From assembly GCA_035940775.1 (NCBI GenBank), contig DASZEN010000003.1, positions 248,001 to 312,000 of the forward strand: a stretch of 64,000 nucleotides of DNA. The letters are read 5' to 3'. This document shows, one piece after another, positions 55,701-63,975 of this stretch (its first letter is position 1; each line of letters begins with the position of its first letter). This DNA is from DASQYE01 sp035940775. GTDB lineage: Bacteria > Acidobacteriota > Blastocatellia > Pyrinomonadales > Pyrinomonadaceae. Below the pieces are notes generated by a model. The model searched no databases. It was not told the origin of the DNA and saw only the letters and a list, made by a program, of their open reading frames with translations. The translations under genes and the position numbers were made by a program.

Positions 55701-56587
55701 CCGCGCGTGAAGGGCGGCTTTTCGCCCGGATCGTTGTCGATGAGCGGGGCGAAGGCGTTGCGCGCCTGTATGCTCTTGTGGCGAATGAAGCCGAAGATGT
55801 TACCGTGAAAATCGTTGGTGCCGGATTTGGTGACGACGTTGACGATGCCGCCCGTGGCGCGCCCGAACTCCGGCGCGTACGAGTTGGTCGCCACCTGATA
55901 CTCCTGCACGGCCTCCTGTGAGACGGTCGAGCGTGCGGCGTTCACAGAGTTATCCGTGTAGTCCGCGCCGTCAACCTGCACGAGCGTGGAGCGCCCGCGC
56001 TGCCCGCCGATGTTCAAACCCGAGGTCGGCGCAGGGCCGATGGGACGCCCGTTGTCGCGCCCGACGGTCGAGATGGTCAGCGCGAATCCGGTCGCGCTGC
56101 GCTCGTTGATCGGCAGATTCTCGATGCGCTGCTGCTCAATCGTATTGGCTATCGCCGTGCGGCTCGTCTCCACGACGGGCTGATCTTCCGTCGAGACGTT
56201 GACGACCTCTGTGATCTGGCCGACCTCAAGCGTAATGTCTAAATCCGCGCGCGCGCCCACCGTCAGCTTATAGGACGGCACGACCGCCTTCTTGTAGGTA
56301 GGGGCCTCAACCGTGACCTCATATTCGCCCGGCGGCAGGCTCACCATGTGATAAAAGCCGTCGTCGTTCGTCGTCGCGTCGCGGGAAAAGTTGGTGGCGG
56401 GGTTACGCGCCGTCACGGTCGCGCCGACGACGACAGCGCCATTGGGGTCACGCACGAAACCTTGCAGGTCAGCCGCATTCGCCTGGGCCTGTGCCAGGGC
56501 CGCGCTCGCGCAGAAAACCAAAGTCGCACAAATAAACAAAAGTCGGACGCAGGCTGATAGCCCTTGCGGAGGGAACGCACGCATCAT
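52796..56587 (-). CDS. TonB-dependent receptor, Oar-like
   Basis: 1263 residues from the ATG at 56587 (AAGGAG 6 nt upstream). A signal peptide ends near residue 33. A carboxypeptidase-regulatory sandwich (about 40-125; LQGFVRDPNGAVVVGATVTA) is followed by a plug domain (about 140-260; VDGADYTDNSVNAAR, EFGRATGGIVNVVTKSG). A large barrel ends GLKLNF with terminal Phe. These giant receptors are abundant in Acidobacteria. They are thought to import polymers or glycans with TonB energy. A Gln run (54221-54233) lies in a loop. No partner SusD-like lipoprotein is present. Confidence 0.93.
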   Translation of the reverse strand: MMRAFPPQGLSACVRLLFICATLVFCASAALAQAQANAADLQGFVRDPNGAVVVGATVTARNPATNFSRDATTNDDGFYHMVSLPPGEYEVTVEAPTYKKAVVPSYKLTVGARADLDITLEVGQITEVVNVSTEDQPVVETSRTAIANTIEQQRIENLPINERSATGFALTISTVGRDNGRPIGPAPTSGLNIGGQRGRSTLVQVDGADYTDNSVNAARSTVSQEAVQEYQVATNSYAPEFGRATGGIVNVVTKSGTNDFHGNIFGFIRHKSIQARNAFAPLIDNDPGEKPPFTRGQYGATLGGPIVRDRTFFFASFEQRRRQESGFFTSNVVGALTSSLTLPIPGLGAQTFTNITAAQRAFILGELASGDPARTTRAITYAYFASSGGQIGLNGFSTLRSPGGAIPAGQIIGPRFFLSGAPIPSLANNLLFPNFITVNGDGQPIAFRPLNSLVRIFPISEATTFFSLRGDHRINNSNQLTMRFSYNPSDLTGIQDESQNQTVGQNDFSRTGIQNLRDLAFNSSLASTLSNTVVNEARFSYGRRKATFDSQIPGTAIQIIGAAFLGSNPFSPVNRTETRFQLADNLNWVHGNHAFKFGADFNFVDITARFDLNFPGLFNFGGVSRGTLAAGFIPGLAANAPDITPVQSYGLGIPSVFIEGFGDPNSQIKNRPLAFFAQDSWKVRSNLTLNYGLRYDIELTDTIAPIGFTDPLSGIALSASDLQTAQDVVGVQQGFPRDKNNLAPRLGVAWDVTGDGKTVVRAAYGLFYDHPLLAVAFNSDIGDAAQQQQYTNVLPGSPAPNALLNLVQIFQGTVCSPASSNPLCAALPAGFTTPGVASTSQYLPGRVRFNDQTFVGFGPILPFTLAVGKDFEYAYANQANFTIERQLTKDTSFSASYIFVGAHHLPHPQDVNVPRTDLLTQNFRRFAFRNPSSNAEALFFQLPTACPGAGCPPGFTVIIPGLVGVNALGQGVVNPIAANFFRQSAPNYFFISSITGGAVTKPVFDAAIGGANTLRTPGPISPFGDVSAQLSDGNSNYNAMNLELKRRFSNQFQFLASYTWSHSIDDSSDLQTLLKPQNNLDFRAERADSLFDQRHRFVFSAVLASPASWRNSDGFARRFLSDFTIAPIVELSSGRPFNILTGSDTNGDLQSSNDRPSVTSDGILFLPTTPFTSGSLGRNRGITHGYASLDLRVSRNIRFGERVRLEVIAEGFNLFNRFNEAAASPSFTDVRDFNQRDSAGRYYSRPTAAFDPRQFQFGLKLNF

Positions 56588-56942
56588 CGTATACTCCTTC
56601 ACCAAACTGAAATAGAAGTCTCGGAAGTTTCGCCCACTGTCCGGGAGACGCGACGTGCCCGATGGATGGACAGCGATAACGCCAGCGTCCGGTGCGAAAC
56701 TGTAAAAGGATCGTTCGTAAAGTTAAAGTGGGCTCCGGCGTGCGTCCGGGAGTAGGAACCGGCCCAGCGCGCAGTAGTGTATTAAAGCGCTGGCCGGTTT
56801 AAGCACATGGAGCGGTCTTTTCAACGAGCGCGTGGTCTTTGTACCGCAAAACACGGGCTCGTGGCAAGTCCATTATGGCCCGCGCTGCGTCTGCCCGGAG
56901 CAGAACGGACTGAGCGCTCGGCCCGGTCGGCCTTTCGCTCGA
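56588..56942. other. Intergenic region with a hairpin
   Basis: About 355 bases between the FAD enzyme stop and the TonB receptor start. A hairpin AACCGGCCCAGCGC/GCGCTGGCCGGTT (13 bp with one bulge) at 56757-56799 lies near the receptor's upstream end. No gene is visible. Confidence 0.5.
56757..56799. terminator. Hairpin between FAD enzyme and TonB receptor
   Basis: 13 bp stem with one bulged C and a 16-nt loop. Transcription of the FAD enzyme gene would end here before the receptor promoter. Confidence 0.5.
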
Positions 56943-58199
56943 TCAGGCGGCGCGTCCCTTTCCGCGAAAAGGAGTATGCGGGCGACGGGTGGAGCGCGCC
57001 AGTCGGCGTCGCAGGCGCTCGCTCGGGCCGAGCGCGAGGATGGCCGCTTCGGCGAGGCGCGGGACGAAAGCGGCGCGGCGCAGCATGGAACAGACGCGCA
57101 AACGACGGCTGAAACGCTCGGCGTACAGGGCGCGGTAAGCTCGCGCCAGATCATCGAACGGCGCGCTCTCGTCGCGGCCTCCGCCGTGCCGCAGCTCAAG
57201 CCAGCGCGTGATCGCCAAAGCGGCCAGTTCCCCGCTCTCAAGCGCCATCAGCATTCCGCTGCCCGTGAACGGGTCTATGAACGAGGCCGCATCGCCCACG
57301 GCCAGCAATCCGTCGGCGGGGACTATCTCGCGCCGCCCGAAACCATCCAGCGCCACGCCGAGCCACTCCGACACGGGGCGCGCAGGAGGCGCGAGCGTCC
57401 ATGCCGCGCGCCTGTTGGTCGCCACAATCTCGCGCACCATTCTTTCGGCGTCGCCGTTGTAGCGTCTGGCATCGCGCGCCGAGACTATGAAGCAGAGATT
57501 GCTACGGCCCCCCTCGACACTGCTCAGGCCGCCGTAGCCCCCTCTATAGAAATAGATTTCGCAGTGGAGGGGATCGACGCGCGTATCCTCAAGATGCGCC
57601 TTGAAGGCGACGAGCGGCGCTCGCTTCCCAGTGCGCTTTCCCGCTTGTTTTCCCCGCGTGCGGCCATCGGCCTCGACGTGCCGCGAGAGAGCGCGTGCTC
57701 TGCCCGTCGCGTCCACGGCGACGCGCGACGTGTATTCGCGCACCTCGCCCGCCACTCTCAGGCGCACGCCGCACACGCGTCCCTCTTCCATCAGGAGCGA
57801 CGTGGCGTGCGCCTCTTCCAGGACGACGACGCCAGCGGCGCGCGCGCGCCTTATCAAACGCTCGTCCATCTCAGCGCGGCTTAAGCCGAGCGCCAGGCTT
57901 TGGCCCGTACCGAACCACGCTGAAGGGACGGACACGCTCGCGCCCCGGCGTGAATAAAAGAGCGTCTCGCAGAGAGGCGTGCCGCCCGCCTGCGTCATGC
58001 TTTCGAGGACGCCGAGCCGCTTGAAATGCTCCAGGCATTCGGGCGAGATAAACTCGCCGCACAGCTTGGCGCGCGGAAACTTCTTCTGCTCGGCGACGAG
58101 TACGCGAGCGCCGCGCGCCGCAAGATGAATCGCAGCGCTCGCGCCCGCCGGGCCGCCCCCGACGATAACCGCGTCATAATTCTCAGAACGAGCTTTCAT
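56943..58199 (-). CDS. FAD-dependent oxidoreductase, geranylgeranyl-reductase type
   Basis: 418 residues from the ATG at 58199, 4 bases after the methyltransferase stop. The FAD site is complete: DAVIVGGGPAGASAAIHLAARG, KFPRAKLCGEFISPECLEHF and GDAASFIDPFTGSGML. The family includes geranylgeranyl reductases, halogenases and polyketide-modifying oxygenases; the motif CGEFISPE is seen in the lipid-acting members. It is co-transcribed with the methyltransferase and probably modifies the product of the upstream ketosynthase (inference). Confidence 0.85.
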   Translation of the reverse strand: MKARSENYDAVIVGGGPAGASAAIHLAARGARVLVAEQKKFPRAKLCGEFISPECLEHFKRLGVLESMTQAGGTPLCETLFYSRRGASVSVPSAWFGTGQSLALGLSRAEMDERLIRRARAAGVVVLEEAHATSLLMEEGRVCGVRLRVAGEVREYTSRVAVDATGRARALSRHVEADGRTRGKQAGKRTGKRAPLVAFKAHLEDTRVDPLHCEIYFYRGGYGGLSSVEGGRSNLCFIVSARDARRYNGDAERMVREIVATNRRAAWTLAPPARPVSEWLGVALDGFGRREIVPADGLLAVGDAASFIDPFTGSGMLMALESGELAALAITRWLELRHGGGRDESAPFDDLARAYRALYAERFSRRLRVCSMLRRAAFVPRLAEAAILALGPSERLRRRLARSTRRPHTPFRGKGRAA

Positions 58200-58203
58200 A
58201 GGG

Positions 58204-58998
58204 CTACCCGGCAAGGGTTTCCTCCACCCCTTCTGCGGCGCGGCGCGCGCTGCTTTCGACCACAGCCCCTTCACCTGCCGATGGTTGCCCCTGAGCGTCC
58301 GCGCTCAGCACCAGTCGAAAGGGGAAGCGGCGCTTGACCGAGATGTTTCCGAGACCGGCGCGATGGGCCAACAGGCCCAGCTCCGCGGGGCGAAAGCTTC
58401 TGAGGATGGAGAGCGCGCCGTCCTCGCGTATCAACCGGTTGTGCAGAAAGATGCGGCCCACGGTCGTGTAAAGAAAGTAGGCCAGCGGGTGGCGGTGCAG
58501 GTCTATGATAAGGATGCGGCGGCTGGCGACGCGCGCCAGCTCGCGCATGATGCGAACCACCCCGTCATCCTTGAAATGGTGCGTGAAGAGCGAACAGATC
58601 GCGTAATCGAACCGGCCATCCGTGAAGGGAAGCCGAAGCGCATCGCCGCGAACCGCACTGATCGAGGGGAAATCCTTTGACTCCTCCAGTATCGCCTGCG
58701 CCGAGCGCGCGTTGAGTTCGAGCCCGACCAGTTGCGCCGCTCTTCCGCTTCGCCCGGCCCACCCGGCGATGACGCGCAGCAACTCGCCAGAGCCCGCCCC
58801 AACGTCGAGCACCGAGAAGCACTCGTCGCCCGTACGCTCTATCTCAGCGAGCAACGAGCGTCGCAGGGCGCTCGCGTCTCCGAGGAATTGATTAACACGG
58901 CGCAGCTCGACGAGACAGGCTTCGTACTCCGTGGGCGTGTAATCGCCCTTATCAAGGTGCTCAAGCTCGTCGCTGCGCTCTTCAAAGCGTTCAAACAT
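58204..58998 (-). CDS. Class I SAM-dependent methyltransferase
   Basis: 264 residues. Motif I FSVLDVGAGSGELLRVIAG, post-I VGLELNARSAQAI and motif IV DYAICSLFTHHF are clear. The opening FEERSDELEHLDKGDYTPTEYEACL and RVNQFLGD resemble methyltransferases found next to polyketide synthases. It runs into the FAD enzyme gene with a 4-base gap. Confidence 0.9.
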   Translation of the reverse strand: MFERFEERSDELEHLDKGDYTPTEYEACLVELRRVNQFLGDASALRRSLLAEIERTGDECFSVLDVGAGSGELLRVIAGWAGRSGRAAQLVGLELNARSAQAILEESKDFPSISAVRGDALRLPFTDGRFDYAICSLFTHHFKDDGVVRIMRELARVASRRILIIDLHRHPLAYFLYTTVGRIFLHNRLIREDGALSILRSFRPAELGLLAHRAGLGNISVKRRFPFRLVLSADAQGQPSAGEGAVVESSARRAAEGVEETLAG

Positions 58999-59091
58999 AA
59001 AGAGAGATTAAAAAGAGAGATTAAGAGGCCAGCAGTCTTTCAAGCGTCCTTCAAGAGTCTTTCGAGCGTCTATCCTTCGCTCGCCTAGCTT

Positions 59092-59829
59092 CTACTGAAA
59101 ATCATACTGCTCGTATTTCTGATCGGCCCCGAGTTCGTGCTTACGCAGAAACTCCCAGGACTCTTTATTGATCTTCGGCGCGAGATCGTAATACCAGTGA
59201 TCGTGGCCGGGCATCTCCGTCAATTGCACGGTGAACCCCTGACTGTTCAGCTCGTCGCGCGTATCACGCACCGCCTTCAAAGGGAAAAATTCGTCCTCCG
59301 TCCCGACCATGATAGAGATCGGAGTCTTTCGCCTGGCAAGCTCGATCATCGAATATGATTTGGGATGGAGCGCGCCCGCGTGTATGGCCGTCGCCGCGAA
59401 ATACTCCGACTCGACCAGCGAGAGTTGCAGCGCGTAGCTCGCTCCGGCCGAATGACCGAAGAGATAGACGCGGCGCTGGTTGATCGGATACTTGGATTTA
59501 AGCTCCTCGACGATGTCGCGCAGGAAATCCGGGCCGTCAACCGGGATAGCCCACTTCTGAGGGTCTGCGGCGTCGGGGCCGACCAGTATGATCCCCTCCC
59601 TTTTCGCAAGGTCTTTCCACTTATCAACCATGATCGCACCGGTGCGCCCCGACCCGTGAAGCAGAACAAGGAGCGGCGCGGGAGCCTTCACGGTCTTCGG
59701 TACGAACAGGTAGTAGGCGCGCGTGCGCTTGCCCGAAGTGATGAGATTCTTTTCAACCTCCTGCGAGAACGCAGGGCTTGAGGATGAAAGCAGTAGAAGC
59801 GTGAAGAGAATGGCAGCGAGGCATTTCAT
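59092..59829 (-). CDS. Exported alpha/beta hydrolase, PHB-depolymerase/LpqC-like
   Basis: 245 residues from the ATG at 59829 (GAGGAG upstream). A signal peptide (1-22) precedes LLVLLHGSGRTG (oxyanion region), the nucleophile in YLFGHSAGASYAL, Asp in VGTEDEFFP and His in MPGHDHWYY. Substrate unknown. It lies between the ketosynthase and the methyltransferase on the same strand with gaps under 100 bases. Confidence 0.88.
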   Translation of the reverse strand: MKCLAAILFTLLLLSSSSPAFSQEVEKNLITSGKRTRAYYLFVPKTVKAPAPLLVLLHGSGRTGAIMVDKWKDLAKREGIILVGPDAADPQKWAIPVDGPDFLRDIVEELKSKYPINQRRVYLFGHSAGASYALQLSLVESEYFAATAIHAGALHPKSYSMIELARRKTPISIMVGTEDEFFPLKAVRDTRDELNSQGFTVQLTEMPGHDHWYYDLAPKINKESWEFLRKHELGADQKYEQYDFQ

Positions 59830-59924
59830 CCGGGTCTCCTCTTTCATAGTGCTCGAACCCCGTCTTCCGAAACGAGGCCACGGGCTCCGTCAAGCCTGTT
59901 TGGAACGGCTCTTAACGCAACGAT

Positions 59925-61190
59925 TCAGACTCTTTCGATCACGAGCGCGCTGTTCTTGGAGCCGAAGCCGATGCAATTGCAAAGCGCCACGCGCACGCTC
60001 GCTTCACGCGCAAGGTTCGGGACGTAATCGAGGTCGCACTGCGGGTCGGGCACATCCAGATTGATCGTCGGAGGGATGATGTTGGTGTGCATGGCGCAGA
60101 GCGCCGCGCCTATCCCTGCCGCTCCGCTCGCTCCCTGCGGGTGGCCGAGCTGTGATTTCGTCCCCGACATGGGGATGCGCGCCGCGTGCTCGCCCAGAGC
60201 TATCTTCAACGCGTTGGTTTCGATGCGGTCGTTGAGAACAGTAGACGTGCCGTGAAGGTTGACGTAATCGATATCAGCCGGGTCGCGCGCGGCATCAGCA
60301 ATCGCGATCATCATGGCGCGCGCGGGCTCGTCGCCCGTCTCCTCCAACCTCACGCGATGATAGGCGTCGCACGTCGCGCCGTAGCCCGAAATCTCAGCGT
60401 AAATGCGTGCCCCGCGCTTCAACGCACGCTCGTACTCTTCGAGCACGTAGACCCACGCGCCCTCTCCGAGCACGATCCCGGAACGGTCGCGCGAGAAGGG
60501 ACGCGAGGCGCGCTCCGGCTCGTCGTTCCACTCTGCTGTGAGCACCGTCATCAGCTCGAACGCGGCGAGGATGCCGGGCGCGAGCGGCGCGTCGACGCCC
60601 CCGGCGAGCATCGTCTCCTGCCGCCCGAGCGCGATGTGCTGCGCCGCGTAGGCAATCGCGTCCGTAGAGCTTGTGCAGCCCGTCGAGACGATGTGCGACA
60701 GGCCACGCAAACCGAAGACCATCGAAAGCTCGCTTGAGAGCCCGCCGTGTGTGGACGACGGGATCGTATAGACGCTCGCCCTCTGGCGTGGGCCAACGTA
60801 GAAGTATTCGTATTGCTGTTCGGTGAAGGCGAGGCCGCCGCCGCCCGTGCCGAGGACGACGCCCGTCGCGCGCCGCTCGGCCAACGAGAAATCCCCCGTC
60901 TGGATTCCGGCGTCATCCAGAGCCTCGCGCGCCGCGGAGAGCGCCAGCGGAACCGTACGCGGAACGTGCTTGCGATCTTTCGGACTGAGCTGCGCCTCCC
61001 AATCGAAGCCGCGCACCTCTGCGGCGATCTTAACGGGCGCGTCCGTGACATCGAACGACTCGATGCGACGGACGCCGCTCTCGCCGCGTTGCAGGCCGCG
61101 CCAGAAGGCTTCGCGCCCGATCCCGATAGGCGTCACACAGCCCATCCCTGTGATGACGACGCGGCGCGCCGCCTTCAAACCTTTGAGCAT
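59925..61190 (-). CDS. Ketosynthase, KS-alpha-like (FabF superfamily)
   Basis: 421 residues. The nucleophile lies in IVSTGCTSSTDAIAYAAQ, which matches the TGCTSGLDAV form of type II polyketide KS-alpha rather than the FabF form. GGVDAPLAPGILAAF and PPTINLDVPDPQCDLDYVP also match KS-alpha. The active His are at NLHGTST and QLGHPQGASG, Lys at SGTKSQ. It should condense malonyl and acyl units. No chain-length factor, ACP or ketoreductase is in the window. Confidence 0.9.
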   Translation of the reverse strand: MLKGLKAARRVVITGMGCVTPIGIGREAFWRGLQRGESGVRRIESFDVTDAPVKIAAEVRGFDWEAQLSPKDRKHVPRTVPLALSAAREALDDAGIQTGDFSLAERRATGVVLGTGGGGLAFTEQQYEYFYVGPRQRASVYTIPSSTHGGLSSELSMVFGLRGLSHIVSTGCTSSTDAIAYAAQHIALGRQETMLAGGVDAPLAPGILAAFELMTVLTAEWNDEPERASRPFSRDRSGIVLGEGAWVYVLEEYERALKRGARIYAEISGYGATCDAYHRVRLEETGDEPARAMMIAIADAARDPADIDYVNLHGTSTVLNDRIETNALKIALGEHAARIPMSGTKSQLGHPQGASGAAGIGAALCAMHTNIIPPTINLDVPDPQCDLDYVPNLAREASVRVALCNCIGFGSKNSALVIERV

Positions 61191-61217
61191 AAAGATTTGC
61201 TTCCCCTCAACGTTCGG

Positions 61218-61724
61218 CTAATTCTTCTCAAGGAGTCGGAAATCCCCCGTGCCCGTTGCGTCTACAAACTCGAATTTTACGTCCGCCCCGACGCCTACGA
61301 TATGCCTATACGACCAGACCTCTCCCGAAGAGGTTTTCCCGACCGCGTCCGGTTTGCCGTAAAGGATGAAAATACGCCCGCGATCAGTCCGCCAACCCGC
61401 CGTTGCCCCGAAAGCGAAGTTCCCGTTGGCATGAGCTATGCGCGCGTAGTGCTCATCACGAAACTCGTTTTCAATTGTGTCCGGGACGGGGTCGCGTCGC
61501 TGCCAGAATGACGCTATGAATTGATTACGCTCCTCGTCGATCTTGAGCTGTAGAAACGCCTGCCTCTCAAGCGGCGTGATGATATAGGCCACATCTTTAT
61601 CCAACCATTGCACGTAAACGGGCCTATCGCCGGATCGCATTTGCGGCGGCTGCTGCTGCTGTTGCGCCAACGTCGAACCACACACCACGGCGGCGGCTAT
61701 GCATGACAGGAATATCTTGCGCAT
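61218..61724 (-). CDS. GWxTD-domain exported protein
   Basis: 168 residues from the ATG at 61724 (AGGA 7 nt upstream). A signal peptide (1-21) and Gln run (triplet tract 61650-61664) precede a domain with WLDKDVAYIITPLERQAFL, ASFWQRRDPVP and the family motif AGWRTDRGRIFILYGKPDAV. GWxTD proteins are common in Acidobacteria and of unknown function. It ends 27 bases ahead of the ketosynthase start, so the two may be one transcript. Confidence 0.85.
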   Translation of the reverse strand: MRKIFLSCIAAAVVCGSTLAQQQQQPPQMRSGDRPVYVQWLDKDVAYIITPLERQAFLQLKIDEERNQFIASFWQRRDPVPDTIENEFRDEHYARIAHANGNFAFGATAGWRTDRGRIFILYGKPDAVGKTSSGEVWSYRHIVGVGADVKFEFVDATGTGDFRLLEKN

Positions 61725-61963
61725 CTGTTTGATCCTTTCCGAGCGAGGTCTGGCTGTACGGTTGATCTTAGGAGACAGGCTAATAATAACATCGCGTCCT
61801 CGATTGAGGCCAATGCTTTCCGGCTGCCCCTGCTCGTAGAATCGGCTTGACTGAACCGCCCGGCGGGAGTCGCGGTCGCGGCCCTTCGGTCGCGCCGCCC
61901 TGGCTTCGGAACGACTCGACACGGGTATGTTTTTCTGGGGAGGCTGAAGGATTTTGAAACTTT

Positions 61964-61997
61964 GGAGCGTTGAGCGCAACCCTGCGCTCAACGCTCC
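61964..61997. terminator. Terminator of the SPFH gene
   Basis: Perfect 15-bp stem GGAGCGTTGAGCGCA with complement and a 4-nt loop, 26 nt past the SPFH stop on the minus strand, followed by AAAGTTTC. Confidence 0.75.
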
Positions 61998-62022
61998 TCT
62001 CATACGTTGACCTGACTTCAGC

Positions 62023-63222
62023 TCAGGCGGCGGGCTCGCCTGCCCCATCGGCGTCAATCTTCGTCCCGCACTCGTTGCAGAACTTAGCGCCGGGCACGGC
62101 CTCAGCCTGACAGTTAGGACATTTGGGCTTCTCCTGCTTGGCTCCGCACTGGTTGCAGAACTTTGCGCCCAAGGGTAGCGACCCGCCGCATTTGATGCAC
62201 GGTACTGTTTCGGTGGCGACTTCGAGCTTCGTGCCGCACTCGTTACAGAACTTGGATGGGCCCGTGTTGGCCGCGCCGCACTTGGGGCATTTAATAGTCG
62301 CCGAGCCCGTCTGGCTTCCAGATTGTGTATTCTGCTGGTGTTGCTGCTGCGGGTTCATGGCATTTGCCATCGCCCCGGCCATCTGCTGGCCGATGGCGAA
62401 GCCTGCGCCGAGCCCTGCGCCCGTGCCAGCGCCGCCCGAAGGATTCTGCGCCGCGTCGCGCATTGCGTCCGCCGCCTGAAATTGTGCGTAGCGCCCGACA
62501 TCGCCGATCACGCCCATGGAGGTGCGCTTGTCCATCGCCGCTTCGACCTCGGGCGGCAAGCTTATGTTCTCGATGATGAATTTGGTCAGCTCAAGTCCGA
62601 AGGATTTGAACTCTTCGTTGAGCTTCGTGCGACCGAAGCGGCCAAGCTCGTCGTAGTTGGAGGCGAGGTCGAGCGCCGCTATCCTGGATTCGCCCAGAGC
62701 GTCGGTGAAACCGCTGACGAGCGTGCGTTTGAGTTGGCCCTCTATGTTCTCTGTATCGAAGCGGCCGTTTGTGCCCGCGACCTCTTTGATGAAGGCGCGC
62801 GGGTCGGCGACGCGAATCGAGTAGATGCCGAAGGCTCGCAATCGCACCATCCCGAAATCGGCGTCCCTCATCATGATCGGATTCATCGTGCCCCACTTGA
62901 GGTCTGTGAACTGCTTGGTGTTGACGAAGTAGACTTCGGATTTGAAGGGAGAATTGAAACCGTATTTCCAGGCGCCGAGCTTTGAGAGGATCGGCGTATT
63001 GCCGCCGTCGATAGTGTACATTCCGGGAGGAAACACGTCGGCAATCTGTCCCTGAAATACGAAGACGGCCACCTGCGATTCCCGCACCGTGAGGCGCGCG
63101 CCGTTCTTGATCTCCTGATCCTGAACGGGGAAACGATAAAGCATCGTGTTGCCCGAATCGTCCAGCCACTCTATGACTTCTATAAACTGATTGAAGGGAT
63201 TAACCCGATCCAAGATTCCCAT
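62023..63222 (-). CDS. SPFH-domain protein with three C-terminal zinc ribbons
   Basis: 399 residues, GGAG 10 nt before the ATG. The first 250 residues are an SPFH/YdjI-like (virion core protein type) domain: NPFNQFIEVIEWLDDSGNTM, VFVFQGQIADVFPPGMYTI, ENISLPPEVEAAMDKRTSMG. A Gly/Gln linker leads to three zinc ribbons: CPKCGAANTGPSKFCNECG, CIKCGGSLPLGAKFCNQCG, CPNCQAEAVPGAKFCNECG. Similar proteins act in membrane-associated assemblies and in stress responses. Function here unknown. Confidence 0.88.
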   Translation of the reverse strand: MGILDRVNPFNQFIEVIEWLDDSGNTMLYRFPVQDQEIKNGARLTVRESQVAVFVFQGQIADVFPPGMYTIDGGNTPILSKLGAWKYGFNSPFKSEVYFVNTKQFTDLKWGTMNPIMMRDADFGMVRLRAFGIYSIRVADPRAFIKEVAGTNGRFDTENIEGQLKRTLVSGFTDALGESRIAALDLASNYDELGRFGRTKLNEEFKSFGLELTKFIIENISLPPEVEAAMDKRTSMGVIGDVGRYAQFQAADAMRDAAQNPSGGAGTGAGLGAGFAIGQQMAGAMANAMNPQQQHQQNTQSGSQTGSATIKCPKCGAANTGPSKFCNECGTKLEVATETVPCIKCGGSLPLGAKFCNQCGAKQEKPKCPNCQAEAVPGAKFCNECGTKIDADGAGEPAA

Positions 63223-63440
63223 TTGCTTGCGATCTCCTTCCGGGGCGGCCCCGAAAAAGTTTTACGAAATCGAACCGCCGCGTATTATACGCCGCAATAT
63301 CTCAAGAGGTTCAAAAGGGCCGCACAGAGAGAGATAGCGTGCAGGCGGACGCCTTTGACTCGAAACTATTGCACAAATAGTTTCACGATGGAAGAGCAAA
63401 AGCAAGGCGCAAGCCGGAAGTTGGAAGGCCAAAGAATCAA

Positions 63441-63476
63441 CCCTCTATTTCAAATCCGAAGATTTGAAATAGAGGG
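63441..63476. terminator. Terminator of the VanZ-like gene
   Basis: Perfect 16-bp stem CCCTCTATTTCAAATC with complement and a CGAA loop, starting 4 nt beyond the VanZ-like gene's stop codon on the minus strand. Confidence 0.8.
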
Positions 63477-63480
63477 CCTT

Positions 63481-63975
63481 TCATCCTTCGCCTCTACTAT
63501 TTTTTCGCTTGCGCCGCAGCGCCAGGAAGAGCAGCGCGGCGAGGCCGCCGCTCGCGTCTATCATGCTGTCGTAGACCGATCCGGTGCGCGAGGGTACGAA
63601 GCTTTGATGATATTCGTCGGAGAGCGCGTAAAGGATTACGAGCGTGAGCGCGACGGTGAACCATCGACGGCGCAAAGTTTTCCGGGATGAGCCGTAGAAG
63701 GCGCGTGCGGCGAGCAGGGCGAGTATGGCGTACTCTGTAAAGTGCGCGGCCTTGCGCGTGAGGAAATGCGCGCGCAGGAGGCTCTCTTCGCTGATGCCCG
63801 GGAACAACCATAGGAGCACCGGGCGCACAATGCGCGAAGTATTACCGGCCGACAGCTCGGCCGTCGAAAAGAAGAAGATCAGCGCCATCCAGAGAACGAG
63901 CGGCCCGTAACGCCACACCCTGCGGCGCAAAGTCGTCGCATTAGTATCCTCCCCGCCTTCGCTTTGGGCCATCAT
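63481..63975 (-). CDS. VanZ-family membrane protein
   Basis: 164 residues with four membrane helices. The family motifs are RKAAHFTEYAILALL and SDEYHQSFVPSRTGSVYDSMID. VanZ homologues confer low teicoplanin resistance in some Firmicutes, but most members have unknown roles. ATG 63975 or 63972 may be used. Confidence 0.88.
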   Translation of the reverse strand: MMAQSEGGEDTNATTLRRRVWRYGPLVLWMALIFFFSTAELSAGNTSRIVRPVLLWLFPGISEESLLRAHFLTRKAAHFTEYAILALLAARAFYGSSRKTLRRRWFTVALTLVILYALSDEYHQSFVPSRTGSVYDSMIDASGGLAALLFLALRRKRKNSRGEG

